Translations under genes and position numbers: made by a program | The notes under the pieces: generated by a model | Told to the model about the DNA's origin: nothing | Seen by the model: the letters and a program-made list of their open reading frames with translations, nothing else | The model's database searches: none | Part shown: piece by piece, positions 55,846 through 64,000 of the stretch | Layout of the letters: the number at the start of each line of letters is the position of its first letter | Position numbering within the stretch: the stretch's first letter is position 1 | Assembly: GCA_026421215.1 (NCBI GenBank) | Contig: JAPKBN010000005.1 | Location: 1 to 64,000, forward strand | DNA: 64,000 bases | DNA from: Dehalococcoidia bacterium | GTDB lineage: Bacteria > Chloroflexota > Dehalococcoidia > Lucifugimonadales > Lucifugimonadaceae | Direction of reading: 5' to 3'

Positions 55846-56169
55846 CTAGGCGTCCATTAGTTTGGCGTCGTTCATCAGTTCGCTAAATTCGATCCATGTA
55901 TCGGTCGTCAGCTCGTTTCGCGCCGACATCATCTTCGTGTACTCAGCAGGATTCTCCCTGCCACCCCGGTACGTGGACTCGATCTTTTCAGCTGTCCACG
56001 TCATGTGCACAAGTTGTTTATCACCCGGGCAGGTGCCGCCATTGAACGACACGTGAAACGGGTCCCGGACACCGGCGTCGACCAGGATCTGCCCCATGCG
56101 CTGAAGCATTGAGGCGACGAGCCTCTCTTTCCCGGGCAAGGTCACGTAAGTCCTTCGTAATTCGTACAT
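55846..56169 (-). CDS. Small NIPSNAP-like protein, copy 2 of a tandem pair
   Basis: A 107-residue paralogue of the adjacent gene with identical first 20 residues and identical length. Differences cluster between residues 66 and 90 (RGGRENPAEYTKMMSARNE in this copy), which in a dimeric alpha-beta barrel would shape the pocket, so the two could differ in ligand. GGAGAAACG precedes the ATG. First gene of this minus-strand unit. Confidence 0.75.
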   Translation of the reverse strand: MYELRRTYVTLPGKERLVASMLQRMGQILVDAGVRDPFHVSFNGGTCPGDKQLVHMTWTAEKIESTYRGGRENPAEYTKMMSARNELTTDTWIEFSELMNDAKLMDA

Positions 56170-56378
56170 CGTTTCTCCGAAATTGTGTGCCAGCCGGTAG
56201 CTGTCGATTTCTAGGAAAGTTCGTGAGAACTATTTCACAGGGCGAATTAAACACGATTCCAGGCCGAAGCGCGTTACCCTTTCGCCGGATTTCTTATGCG
56301 GTCCGGTCCTTAGACGCGCTAAGATATCGTCCACAGCTATGCTCCAGTCGGTAATTGCCCGAACGAGAGGATTCCTAG

Positions 56379-57167
56379 ATGGCCAGCCCCGCCCAAACGA
56401 AGAACCTCACGGTCACACGCCACGCGGACATCATGGGCCGCCACCCCGGGGGCAGTCGTTGGGCAGAGGTTCCTATAGAGGATGGGCGCAACCGCGTAGT
56501 CTGGATATCTGGCCCGCCCGGGACGCCTTCGGACCCGCACATCCATCCCGATTTCAACGAGTACTGGGTGATCCTGGACGGCGTGACTCGGTACCAGATC
56601 GGGCAGTACGAGCCGATCGATGCCGAGTGGGGCGACATCATGATCGCGCCGGCCGGTTACGCACACGATATTCATCCCATTGAAGGCGAGCAAGCGATCC
56701 GTCTTGGCGTCACACACCCGGACAGTAACCACGACATCAAAGGCGTCCCGCCAAGCCGGCTGATTCCGGCGGATGTGGGGTTATCTTCGCCGAACCTTAT
56801 TCACACATCCATGAAAAAACTTCTGGAAAAGCACGGAACCGACTCAAACTGGAAAGAATTGGCGGTCCTGGACGCACGCAACCGGGCATTAATCACTCAT
56901 GAGCTGCCGGGAACGATTAATCGACGCTACTGGCACCCAGATATGGACAAGTGGTGGGCGGTGATCGCCGGCGAGATCGAGTTCAGCATCTCTGACCAGG
57001 AGCCTGTCACGGCCGGACCTGGCGATCTGGTGTTCGTTCCCGGGGGCACGTCACACAACCTCATGACAATCGGCGACAAAGCGTCGCTCAGGATCACTAT
57101 GACGGCCCCCGACATCCTCCACCATTACACAGACGATCCAGATACGCCCGCAGCGCCTAACGGGTGA
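56379..57167 (+). CDS. Bicupin protein
   Basis: A 262-residue protein with two cupin barrels. Cupin 1 has metal-site residues in DPHIHPDFNEYWVILDG and WGDIMIAPAGYAHDIHP, a standard HxH...E plus His set. Cupin 2 has RYWHPDMDKWWAVIAG, where the usual HxH is reduced to WHPDMD, and PGDLVFVPGGTSHN. It may bind metal only in one barrel. Possible dioxygenase, isomerase or sensor. Divergent from the NIPSNAP-like pair; a palindrome CTTAG-ACGCG-CTAAG lies at 56309-56323 in the shared upstream region. Confidence 0.8.
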   Translation: MASPAQTKNLTVTRHADIMGRHPGGSRWAEVPIEDGRNRVVWISGPPGTPSDPHIHPDFNEYWVILDGVTRYQIGQYEPIDAEWGDIMIAPAGYAHDIHPIEGEQAIRLGVTHPDSNHDIKGVPPSRLIPADVGLSSPNLIHTSMKKLLEKHGTDSNWKELAVLDARNRALITHELPGTINRRYWHPDMDKWWAVIAGEIEFSISDQEPVTAGPGDLVFVPGGTSHNLMTIGDKASLRITMTAPDILHHYTDDPDTPAAPNG

Positions 57168-57182
57168 TTGCTCTAGCGTCAT

Positions 57183-57203
57183 GGGGCCGAGTGGGCCCCT
57201 TCT
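57183..57203 (+). terminator. Terminator after the bicupin gene
   Basis: GGGGCC-GAGTG-GGCCCC followed by TTCT; 6-bp perfect GC stem. It lies in the 329-base gap 57168-57496, which otherwise holds only the repeat at 57333. Confidence 0.55.
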
Positions 57204-57332
57204 AACGTAGGAGAGGCGGGGTATTAGTGCAGCGCATCCATCGTTGGAGGCCAGCGACTGTCCGCTACAGGTCGTGAAGTCATGAAATCGATCTGGCTGC
57301 TGGTAAGCGACCCGTTGTGGAAGGCCTTGAAC

Positions 57333-57382
57333 CTTCCCTCACCCCAGCCCCCTCCCATCTGGAGAAAGGGCAAAGGTGGGGG
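57333..57382. repeat. Dispersed CCTCACCCCAGCCC repeat
   Basis: CCTCACCCCAGCCCCCTCCC then ATCTGGAGAAAGGG and a GGTGGGG end, which pairs loosely with the opening CCTCACC. Closest relative in the window is 5131-5172. Confidence 0.55.
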
Positions 57383-57496
57383 GCACCGAACTCGGCGGAT
57401 GATCAAGTCACCGCGGGCTTGCCGCCGAGTAGGTGAATACTTCTTCCGGTCATCCGACGAGTTCGTTATCCATCGAACACTCTATGTGGCTGGACC

Positions 57497-59164
57497 TTAA
57501 AGAGCTCCGTCAATCACCATGTCCAGGAGGGCCGGTTTACCTGATGCCAGTGCCCGATCAAGCGCGGGCTTGATCTCCTCAGGCTTCGTGATCCGCTCTC
57601 CGTGAACGCCCATGCTGTTAGCAATCGCCGCCACGTCGAACGGCGTCGGGAAGTCCATATACAGATAGCTGCTTCCGGCCTCTTCCTCCTGGAGGACATC
57701 GTTCTTGTATATGTCCATATTTACCTTAAGTACGCGATACATGCCGTTGTTGCAGATCACAAAAACGCATGGGATCTCGTCGTTCGCTGCTGTCCACAGT
57801 CCTTGAATCGTCATCATCGAGCTGCCATCGCCAATGATGCCGATCACCGGGCGATCCGGATTGGCACACTTGGCGCCCATCGTTGCCCCGATGCCCCATC
57901 CGATCGCTCCACCACGTCCACCGATCAAGTCGCCTGGCTCACTAGCCTGGATGTAGTGACGCAATGCCCCTTTGGAACTAACCGAGTCGTCCAGCACGAC
58001 CGCATCGTCCGGCAACGCATCAGCTAGCGCCGACATCATGCGAGCGGGCGTCATGAGATCGTTGTCCCACAGTTCCTCCACCCCCGCCTCGTAAGCCATC
58101 CGTTCCGCATTGCGGGCATCCGCCACCGCCACCCTGCGATCATCTATCGCTGTCTTCTGAGCCTCGGTGAGTCCAGCCGAGATCGCCTTGCCCAGTGCCA
58201 CGAGCGCCAGTTTCGGGCTTGCTAGAATTCCTATATCGGTCGGCTCAGACCGCCCCACGGCTCCCGGACGTGGGTCGATGTGGATCAGCTTTGTCGACTC
58301 CTGTAGCTGAACGTCCGTGAAATAGAAGAGATCGGAGAAGATATCCGCCCCAACGGCCAACACGGCGTCCGCCCGACTAATGACCTCCCGGTGCTCTGAA
58401 CGTCGCAATGCCATTGCACCCATGAACTGAGGATGCGTCGTCGGGAAGCCTACGTTGCCGCCGGGCGCCTGATAGACGGGCAGGCCCAGGAGTTCGGCGA
58501 TCTCTACCGCCTCACGCACTGCGTTCGCCTCACCAACGCGGTCGCCGATGAGCATGATTCCTCGCTCGCTCCTCGACAGTAATTCGGCGGCCTGCGCTAT
58601 ACCGGCCGGGTCCGGCCCGCCGGCGTCATAGACCTGGTTGGACGGAATGATGTTCATCTCCGCCTCTCCGTCCAGGGCATTTGAAGTAAGGCCCACATAG
58701 ACCGGGCCCCTGGGGTGCGTATTGGCCTCATTGAAGGCACGTCGCATCACGCTTGGTATCTGGTCCGGATGGGTAAGTTCGACACTCCACTTGGTAACGG
58801 ATCTGACCATCTCGGCGAGGTCCGTTTTGCGTTCTGCCAGCTTCCGGGTGTCGTAGTTCGCTGAGACAACGACCATGGGTGTGCCGGTCGTGAAGGCGTC
58901 CTGCATCAGGCTGATACCGTTGGCTAGGCCGCTGTCGATGTGAAGGCTCACGAATGCCGCACGTCCGGTAGCACGTGCGTAGGCATCGCCCATTCCCACG
59001 GCGACTCCTTCTTGCAGCGCGAGGATGTATTTAAACTCCGGATAATCCTCTAGGGCGTCGATTATCGGCCCCTCGCTGGTACCCGGGTTGCCAAAGATGT
59101 ACTCGACCCCTTCAGCCTTGAGCATCTCCAGTAGCGCTTTTTTGCCGGTCATCTTTGTGGGCAT
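57497..59164 (-). CDS. ThDP-dependent enzyme, benzoylformate decarboxylase-like
   Basis: A 555-residue thiamine-diphosphate enzyme of the decarboxylase/acetolactate synthase superfamily. The N-terminal FGNPGTSEGP and catalytic Glu in LALQEGVAVGMG match benzoylformate decarboxylase (FGNPGSNE) better than acetolactate synthase. The central domain has LIGDRVG and APGGNVGFPTTHP. The ThDP/Mg motif is GDGSSMMTIQGLW to NNGMYR. It probably decarboxylates a 2-oxoacid to an aldehyde. Beside the bicupin and hydrolases, an aromatic or branched 2-oxoacid substrate is plausible, not shown. Confidence 0.87.
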   Translation of the reverse strand: MPTKMTGKKALLEMLKAEGVEYIFGNPGTSEGPIIDALEDYPEFKYILALQEGVAVGMGDAYARATGRAAFVSLHIDSGLANGISLMQDAFTTGTPMVVVSANYDTRKLAERKTDLAEMVRSVTKWSVELTHPDQIPSVMRRAFNEANTHPRGPVYVGLTSNALDGEAEMNIIPSNQVYDAGGPDPAGIAQAAELLSRSERGIMLIGDRVGEANAVREAVEIAELLGLPVYQAPGGNVGFPTTHPQFMGAMALRRSEHREVISRADAVLAVGADIFSDLFYFTDVQLQESTKLIHIDPRPGAVGRSEPTDIGILASPKLALVALGKAISAGLTEAQKTAIDDRRVAVADARNAERMAYEAGVEELWDNDLMTPARMMSALADALPDDAVVLDDSVSSKGALRHYIQASEPGDLIGGRGGAIGWGIGATMGAKCANPDRPVIGIIGDGSSMMTIQGLWTAANDEIPCVFVICNNGMYRVLKVNMDIYKNDVLQEEEAGSSYLYMDFPTPFDVAAIANSMGVHGERITKPEEIKPALDRALASGKPALLDMVIDGAL

Positions 59165-59388
59165 TTCGGGCTCCGTATATCTGGTGTCGAGCGGCGTTGA
59201 ATTAAATCCCGGCTGCTCACGAAATAAAGTCAGGCGAGCGCATGATACGACGGTCGTCCACTTTCACCACACCCGTCCTTCCACGTGGCCTCCCTTGTTC
59301 CCAACGTGTTCATAGAAACGGGAGTAGACTCGCGCCGTCACACAGGCAGCCGTAAACGTTGATTCATCTGAATTTGAGGAGTGCCCGC

Positions 59389-61383
59389 TTGGCCGTAACG
59401 CAGTTTGAGATCACCAACCGCCGACCACTTGCCGACGGTCAGGCGTTTGGCGACATTGGGGGTTACGAAGAAGTGGTTGGGATCCTGCGTTACGCGGTAG
59501 ACCCCGGCCACGAGGCCAACTCACGAATCACCGATATCAACCTAGCCCCGCGCAATTCCGACGGACTGGTCGAGTTCGCAGCCGACGTTCACATCATGCG
59601 GCCCGTTGACGCGTCCAAAGGGCGTCGAAAGATCGTCTACGACGTTCTGAATCGTGGCAACAAGGTCATGCTCGGCACTTTCAACAGCGCCTCACCGGCG
59701 GCCGTAGTGGCCGGTCAGGTTCCACCGACAGAAGTCGGAAATGGCTTCTTGATGCGGCACGGCTACACGTCCGTCTGGTGTGGCTGGTCGCCGGATGCGC
59801 CCCGCCTCGCAGGGCGGATGAAGCTTTACGCGCCCGACGCGATCGACCGCGGGATGCCGATCACGGGACGGATCTTCTCCCAGTTCCAGCCGATGAGTCG
59901 TGTACGCCATTTGAGACTGGCCGACCGATTTCACACCCCTCACGCCGCGGCCGACACGCTGGAACCAGATGCGCTGCTCACTGTTCGCGATCAACCGGAC
60001 CTTGAGCCGAGAGTGATTCCACGAGACCAGTGGAGTTTTGCACTGGAAGACCACGGCGTGCCCGCCGAGGACGCCAATTTTGTCTACATGGCTGCCGGGT
60101 TCGAGCCGGGCAAGATGTACCAGCTCACCTATACAACCATCGGGGCGCCGGTTGTTGGACTCGGCTATCTAGCGATGCGGGACGCCGTGTCGTTCCTGAA
60201 GTACGGATCTGCCAAAGACGGCAACCCGACCGCAGGCGAGATCGATCACGCCATTGCTTTCGGTGTCTCCCAGAGCGCCCGATATCTGCGGCATTACCTG
60301 TATATGGACTTGAACCAGGACGAGCAGGGTCGTGACGTTTTCGAGGGTGTATTCCCGCATGTCGGCGGCGGCATGCGGGGAGAGTTCAACCAGCGATTCG
60401 GGCAGCCGTCAAAGGATCTGCCATCCGTGATCGCGCAAATGTTCCCGTTCACGGCCTCCACCTCCACCGACCCGGTCACTGAAGAATCCGGCGGTGTGAT
60501 GGACCGGATAACTGAGCGCGGCGCCAACATCAGGACCTTCTTCAGCAATACCGGAGCCGAGTACTGGCGAGGTGACGCATCTCTGATCCACATCGATCCG
60601 GCAGGTCGCAAGGACATCGAGGATCACCCGTCGACGCGGACATATCACTTTTCGGCGACGATGCACGGTCCCGGCATTTGGCCGCCCACAGACACGCAGG
60701 CAACTGACGGCATGCGTGGCCAGAATCTGCTGAACTCGGTCGACTACAGGCCCTTCATGCGGGCATTACTGGTTCGATTGGATGAGTGGATCACCGACGA
60801 CACGCCTCCACCGCCGAGCAAACACCCGCGTGTGGACGATGGAACTGCGGTTCCAGCGGCCTCGCTGGCAAGGGCGTTTGAAGGGATTCCAGTCAAGTTC
60901 CCGGCGCACGTTCCGGTTCCGGTACGCCTCGATTTTGGGACCGACCAGAACCAGGAACGCACTCTCAATTTGCCGCCAATCCCATCAGAGGTTTACGGGT
61001 CGCTGGTTTCGGACGTCAATGAGGACGGAAATGAGATCGCCGGGATCACACACCCGGACGTGTCGGTTCCGCTGGCGACTTCAACTCCCTGGAACCTGCG
61101 TCACCCGGACGTTGGTGCACCGGACCAGATCATGGGCCTCACCGGCGGACCACGTGGCTCCACCCTCCCTTTCGCCCCGAACGCTAACGAGCGGGCGGCC
61201 GCAGATGACAGGCGACCGTCAATTGCGGAGCGGTACACATCAAAGGACCAATACCTGAGGCTTGTTCAAGAGAAGGCAGAAGAACTGGTTTCAGATCGTT
61301 ATATGCTGCACGAGGACATCGAACGAGTGGTCGCGCAGGCCGGCGTCCGCTGGGACTGGTTCACAAGCAGGCACGGGGAATAG
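59389..61383 (+). CDS. Alpha/beta hydrolase-domain protein, paralogue 1 of 3
   Basis: A ~664-residue protein of a large alpha/beta hydrolase-domain family. It opens FEITNRRPLADGQAFGDIG, has VNRGNK-like DVLNRGNKVM and GNGFLMRHGYTSVWCGW, and a nucleophile elbow GVSQSARYLRHY with Ser near residue 294. HVGGGMRGEFNQRFGQ and the His-rich YHFSATMHGPGIWPP follow. The frame extends to 59359 but TTG 59389 has GAGGAG upstream and aligns with the starts of the two paralogues. No signal peptide. Probably an esterase or amidase of unknown substrate. Confidence 0.82.
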   Translation: MAVTQFEITNRRPLADGQAFGDIGGYEEVVGILRYAVDPGHEANSRITDINLAPRNSDGLVEFAADVHIMRPVDASKGRRKIVYDVLNRGNKVMLGTFNSASPAAVVAGQVPPTEVGNGFLMRHGYTSVWCGWSPDAPRLAGRMKLYAPDAIDRGMPITGRIFSQFQPMSRVRHLRLADRFHTPHAAADTLEPDALLTVRDQPDLEPRVIPRDQWSFALEDHGVPAEDANFVYMAAGFEPGKMYQLTYTTIGAPVVGLGYLAMRDAVSFLKYGSAKDGNPTAGEIDHAIAFGVSQSARYLRHYLYMDLNQDEQGRDVFEGVFPHVGGGMRGEFNQRFGQPSKDLPSVIAQMFPFTASTSTDPVTEESGGVMDRITERGANIRTFFSNTGAEYWRGDASLIHIDPAGRKDIEDHPSTRTYHFSATMHGPGIWPPTDTQATDGMRGQNLLNSVDYRPFMRALLVRLDEWITDDTPPPPSKHPRVDDGTAVPAASLARAFEGIPVKFPAHVPVPVRLDFGTDQNQERTLNLPPIPSEVYGSLVSDVNEDGNEIAGITHPDVSVPLATSTPWNLRHPDVGAPDQIMGLTGGPRGSTLPFAPNANERAAADDRRPSIAERYTSKDQYLRLVQEKAEELVSDRYMLHEDIERVVAQAGVRWDWFTSRHGE

Positions 61384-61597
61384 AAACACACCGCCTCAGC
61401 AACCCAATACGAGGTCTACATGTGAGACCGTTGCGCAAATGGCGCACATACAGTCCTCTGCATCAGGTCACTCTGAAGAGCTTGCGACGAACAACCTTAC
61501 CGCTGAATAGCTGAATCTCCGTTCGACCTTCTGGTGCTCTACCAGCGACGGTACCTTTGGCCTCCGGCTCAGGATGACAAATCATTCTGACGGGTGT

Positions 61598-61631
61598 GAG
61601 CGGCGCCACGAGGCATATTGTGGCGCCGCTC
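61598..61631 (+). promoter_or_regulatory. Perfect 12-bp hairpin before paralogue 2
   Basis: GAGCGGCGCCAC and GTGGCGCCGCTC enclose a 10-base loop, ending 25 bases before the ATG. No T-run. It could terminate the upstream transcript or control translation of the next gene. Confidence 0.5.
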
Positions 61632-61655
61632 TCCCAAACCAAAAGGACACACCAA

Positions 61656-63659
61656 ATGCCAGTAACCGGGTTCAAAATCACGCTCAGACGACCTATCGCA
61701 GATGGACAAGAGTTCGGCAACGTCGGCTCATACGAAGAGATCAAGGGCATCCTTACATTCGCCGTCGATCCTGAACACCCGGCCAATGAGCGGATCGCAG
61801 ACATAAAGTTGGCGCCTAGAAACGCCGACGGGCTGGTCGAGTTCGAATCTGATCTAGCGATCGTTGCGCCGATAGACCCGTCACGCGGAAACAATCGGAT
61901 GCTGCTTGATGTTGTCAATCGCGGTAACCGCGTGTCGGTGCCTATGTTCAACCTCGGCGCCCGGCCACTTTTTGGCGGCGTCCATCCCGAAGATCCCAAC
62001 CCGGAAGTCGACCCTGGAAACGGCTTCCTGATGCGGCACGGTTACTCGATCATCTCCTGCGGATGGCAGAACGACCTGCCACCGTTCGAGGGCTTGATCG
62101 GCATGCGATCGAAGGACGCCACCAATCTGGACGGCACGCCCATCACGGGACGCATCTGGTCGCAACTCCAACGCGGCGTCGACGTCTCGAGCATGATGCT
62201 ATCCGACCGCGACCATCGGCCCTACCCGGCAGTCGATATGTACGAACAAAGCGCCACCCTGACTGTTCGGGACATGCCGGACCTAGCGCCGGAGGCGATC
62301 GCCCGAGACGGCTGGAGGTTTGGTCGGATCGACGACTCAGGAAACTACATCGCCGATCCCAACTACGTGTCGCTGGACGGTGGTTTTGAGAAAGGCCGGC
62401 TCTACCAAGTCACTTACACCACATCTGGAGCACGGGTACTTGGCCTCGGGTTCGCGGCTCTGCGTGATTGCACAAGCTGGATTAAACACGGTCTGGAAAG
62501 CGACAAAAATCCGCTGGCCAAGCATATAGAGCACGCCTTTTCATACGGTATCTCGCAGACCGGCCGATTGATGCGAACCTTCATATACGACGATCTGAAC
62601 CAGGACGAAGAGGGCCGCGAAGCACTGGACGGCATCATCTCGAACGTGGCCGGAGGAATGCGGGGCGAGTTCAATCAGAGATTTGGACAGAACTCCAAGG
62701 ACCGCAACAATATGTTGGCCCACATGTTCCCGTTCACAGATCAACCGGAGACCGACCCCGAAACGGAAGAGACAGGGTCGTTAATGGGCCGTTTCGAGGC
62801 CCGTGGCTCCAGTGCCCGGGTGTTCTACACCAACTCGTCTGCGGAGTACCACCGCGGGGACGCATCGCTGCTGCACACAGACCCAGACGGTAGGCGTGAC
62901 ATAAAGCATGGCGAGAACGTTCGGATTTACCACTTTGGAGGAACGCAACATGGCCTTGGTGTGTGGCCTCCGACCGACCGGAACGAGATGATGGACGAGG
63001 CTGGCCAGAACTCGCTAAATCAGATCGACTACTCGCCGGCCCTGCGTGGAGCACTGGTGAATCTTGACCGTTGGGTCACCGAGGCCGTGCCCGCTCCTGC
63101 AAGCAGACATCCACGGCTGGACGATGGCACTGCCGTGCCGCCGGAAGAGCTCGGCCCGATCTTCGCCCGAATCCCAGGCGCGCACGTCCCGGACCGTTAC
63201 GCCCTGCCGCGCCGACTAGACTTCGGCGCCGACCCGGATCTGAACCAAACTCATACACTCCCGGCAATTCCGGGCAAGGTATTTGGGTCGCTGGTCTCTG
63301 CAGTGGACGCAGATGGCAACGAGATCGCCGGAATTCGAATGCCCGATGTCACGGTTCCGCTAGCCACGCACACCGGCTGGAACCTACGCCATCCCGACAA
63401 CGGTGGCGAACGCCAGTTATTCGTCTTCATGGGCGCAACAATTCCGTTCGCTGTAACACGTGCAGCCCGGGAAGTGACAGGTGATCCACGCCCCTCAATC
63501 GAAGAACGCTACCCGTCACGCGACGCGTACCTATCGCAAATCCGTACCGCCGCGACAGCAGTAGTAAATGAAGGCTACGTCCTGACCGAAGACATAGAGG
63601 CTCTGGTCTCCCACGCCGGAGATCGCTGGGACTATTACACGAACGGTCATAGCGGTTAA
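61656..63659 (+). CDS. Alpha/beta hydrolase-domain protein, paralogue 2 of 3
   Basis: A ~667-residue paralogue of the previous gene along its entire length: FKITLRRPIADGQEFGNVG, DVVNRGNRVSVPMFNLG, GNGFLMRHGYSIISCGW, nucleophile elbow GISQTGRLMRTF (Ser near residue 300), GGMRGEFNQRFGQNSKD and HFGGTQHGLGVWPP. ATG 61656 with AAAAGGA upstream; the longer frame from 61596 would include the hairpin. The Ser elbow differs (SQTGR versus SQSAR), so specificity may have diverged. Confidence 0.82.
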   Translation: MPVTGFKITLRRPIADGQEFGNVGSYEEIKGILTFAVDPEHPANERIADIKLAPRNADGLVEFESDLAIVAPIDPSRGNNRMLLDVVNRGNRVSVPMFNLGARPLFGGVHPEDPNPEVDPGNGFLMRHGYSIISCGWQNDLPPFEGLIGMRSKDATNLDGTPITGRIWSQLQRGVDVSSMMLSDRDHRPYPAVDMYEQSATLTVRDMPDLAPEAIARDGWRFGRIDDSGNYIADPNYVSLDGGFEKGRLYQVTYTTSGARVLGLGFAALRDCTSWIKHGLESDKNPLAKHIEHAFSYGISQTGRLMRTFIYDDLNQDEEGREALDGIISNVAGGMRGEFNQRFGQNSKDRNNMLAHMFPFTDQPETDPETEETGSLMGRFEARGSSARVFYTNSSAEYHRGDASLLHTDPDGRRDIKHGENVRIYHFGGTQHGLGVWPPTDRNEMMDEAGQNSLNQIDYSPALRGALVNLDRWVTEAVPAPASRHPRLDDGTAVPPEELGPIFARIPGAHVPDRYALPRRLDFGADPDLNQTHTLPAIPGKVFGSLVSAVDADGNEIAGIRMPDVTVPLATHTGWNLRHPDNGGERQLFVFMGATIPFAVTRAAREVTGDPRPSIEERYPSRDAYLSQIRTAATAVVNEGYVLTEDIEALVSHAGDRWDYYTNGHSG

Positions 63660-63673
63660 GGGAGATATCTCCC
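63660..63673. repeat. 14-bp palindrome
   Basis: GGGAGATATCTCCC begins right after the stop of paralogue 2. Could be a weak terminator or protein-binding site. Confidence 0.4.
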
Positions 63674-63916
63674 TCAAGTGCCGATACGGTTCAGATGGAT
63701 CGACATCTATATCGGTGGGCCGAGATTGCGAAGTGACCACCGGTGCTCCGGTCTCATCAGGTATCGGGGTGCCCCTCGGCCCGAATGTCGCGTGCTTCGT
63801 TATCGTCTCCTCTCCCACTAGGCCACGTTTAGTACGTGAAAGGTCTGTTTAGGCGTACTCTGTGGTCGGAAATCGCAGCCATTTCGTAACACCCTCGACA
63901 TGATTAGGAACGCTAA

Positions 63917-64000
63917 ATGCCGGTAAATCGTTTCGATGTCAATTTCAGTCGTCTCATTGCCCATGGAAAGTCGTGGGGAGATGTCGGTCCGTATGAAGAA
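63917..64000 (+). CDS. Alpha/beta hydrolase-domain protein, paralogue 3 of 3 (5' end only)
   Basis: The window ends 28 codons into a third copy. From ATG 63917 (AGGAAC upstream) the frame reads MPVNRFDVNFSRLIAHG then SWGDVGPYEE, which lines up with the first 28 residues of both preceding paralogues, including the GDxGxYEE motif. The rest lies beyond the window. Confidence 0.8.
   Translation, partial: MPVNRFDVNFSRLIAHGKSWGDVGPYEE

Noticed and set aside
1-64000. tRNA, rRNA or CRISPR loci
   Set aside because: No cloverleaf-like sequences with CCA-proximal stems, no rRNA signatures and no regularly spaced direct repeats were seen when reading the gaps; a covariance search could still find a divergent small RNA.

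Overview
The window is a continuous, gene-dense stretch of a moderately GC-rich bacterial chromosome with many GTG and TTG starts. The gene set points to Chloroflexota, most likely a marine SAR202-type lineage (inference, no 16S gene here): an alternative complex III (ACIII) operon joined to cytochrome c maturation genes, an FabL-type fatty acid operon, a PspAB relative, the DUF3090/SCO1664 pair otherwise typical of Actinobacteria, and an enolase-superfamily dehydratase, a luciferase-type monooxygenase and many short-chain dehydrogenases. No rRNA, tRNA, CRISPR array, phage or IS element was seen.

Layout. 0-8.3 kb: 3' end of a citrate/methylcitrate synthase, a decayed GIY-YIG nuclease, a HAD hydrolase, a PrpD-type dehydratase, a Gfo/Idh/MocA oxidoreductase, a DUF971 protein and the E1 alpha/beta pair of a 2-oxoacid dehydrogenase. 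8.3-22.4 kb: respiration. A small Tat-signal protein diverges from a long operon encoding ACIII in the order A-B(Mo-like)-B(FeS)-F-C-D-E, followed by ccmH, ccmF, a CcmI-like protein, an unrecognised membrane-anchored protein and a TlpA/CcmG-type thioredoxin. 22.5-28.3 kb: two tandem SDRs, then a type II fatty acid synthesis operon (two MaoC-fold dehydratase proteins, plsX, fabG, fabL). 28.3-31.2 kb: an inositol-phosphatase-like enzyme, a decayed patch, a pspAB homologue broken by one amber codon, and an amidotransferase-like protein that lacks its nucleophile. 31.5-39 kb: gyrA, a glycosyltransferase, a flavin reductase, and the housekeeping block rplU-rpmA-rpmE-DUF1385. 39-45 kb: histidine genes hisH-hisA-(methyltransferase)-hisF and hisIE with a HAD hydrolase between, then an A-type Fe-S carrier followed by a YgfZ-like folate-binding protein. 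45-48.2 kb: SCO1664/DUF3090, a luciferase-like monooxygenase and a Tag-like glycosylase.

48.2-50.3 kb holds the clearest regulatory element: a promoter, a full T-box leader whose specifier reads ATC (Ile), a terminator, and then citramalate synthase (cimA), the entry enzyme of the pyruvate route to isoleucine.

50.4-64 kb looks catabolic: an Asp-box sialidase-like protein, a mandelate racemase/enolase-superfamily dehydratase, a penicillin-acylase-like Ntn hydrolase, a tandem pair of near-identical 107-residue proteins, a bicupin, a benzoylformate-decarboxylase-like ThDP enzyme, and three consecutive paralogues of a ~670-residue alpha/beta hydrolase-domain protein, the third cut by the window end. 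Together they suggest hydrolysis and further processing of amide-, ester- and sugar-acid-containing dissolved organic matter (inference).
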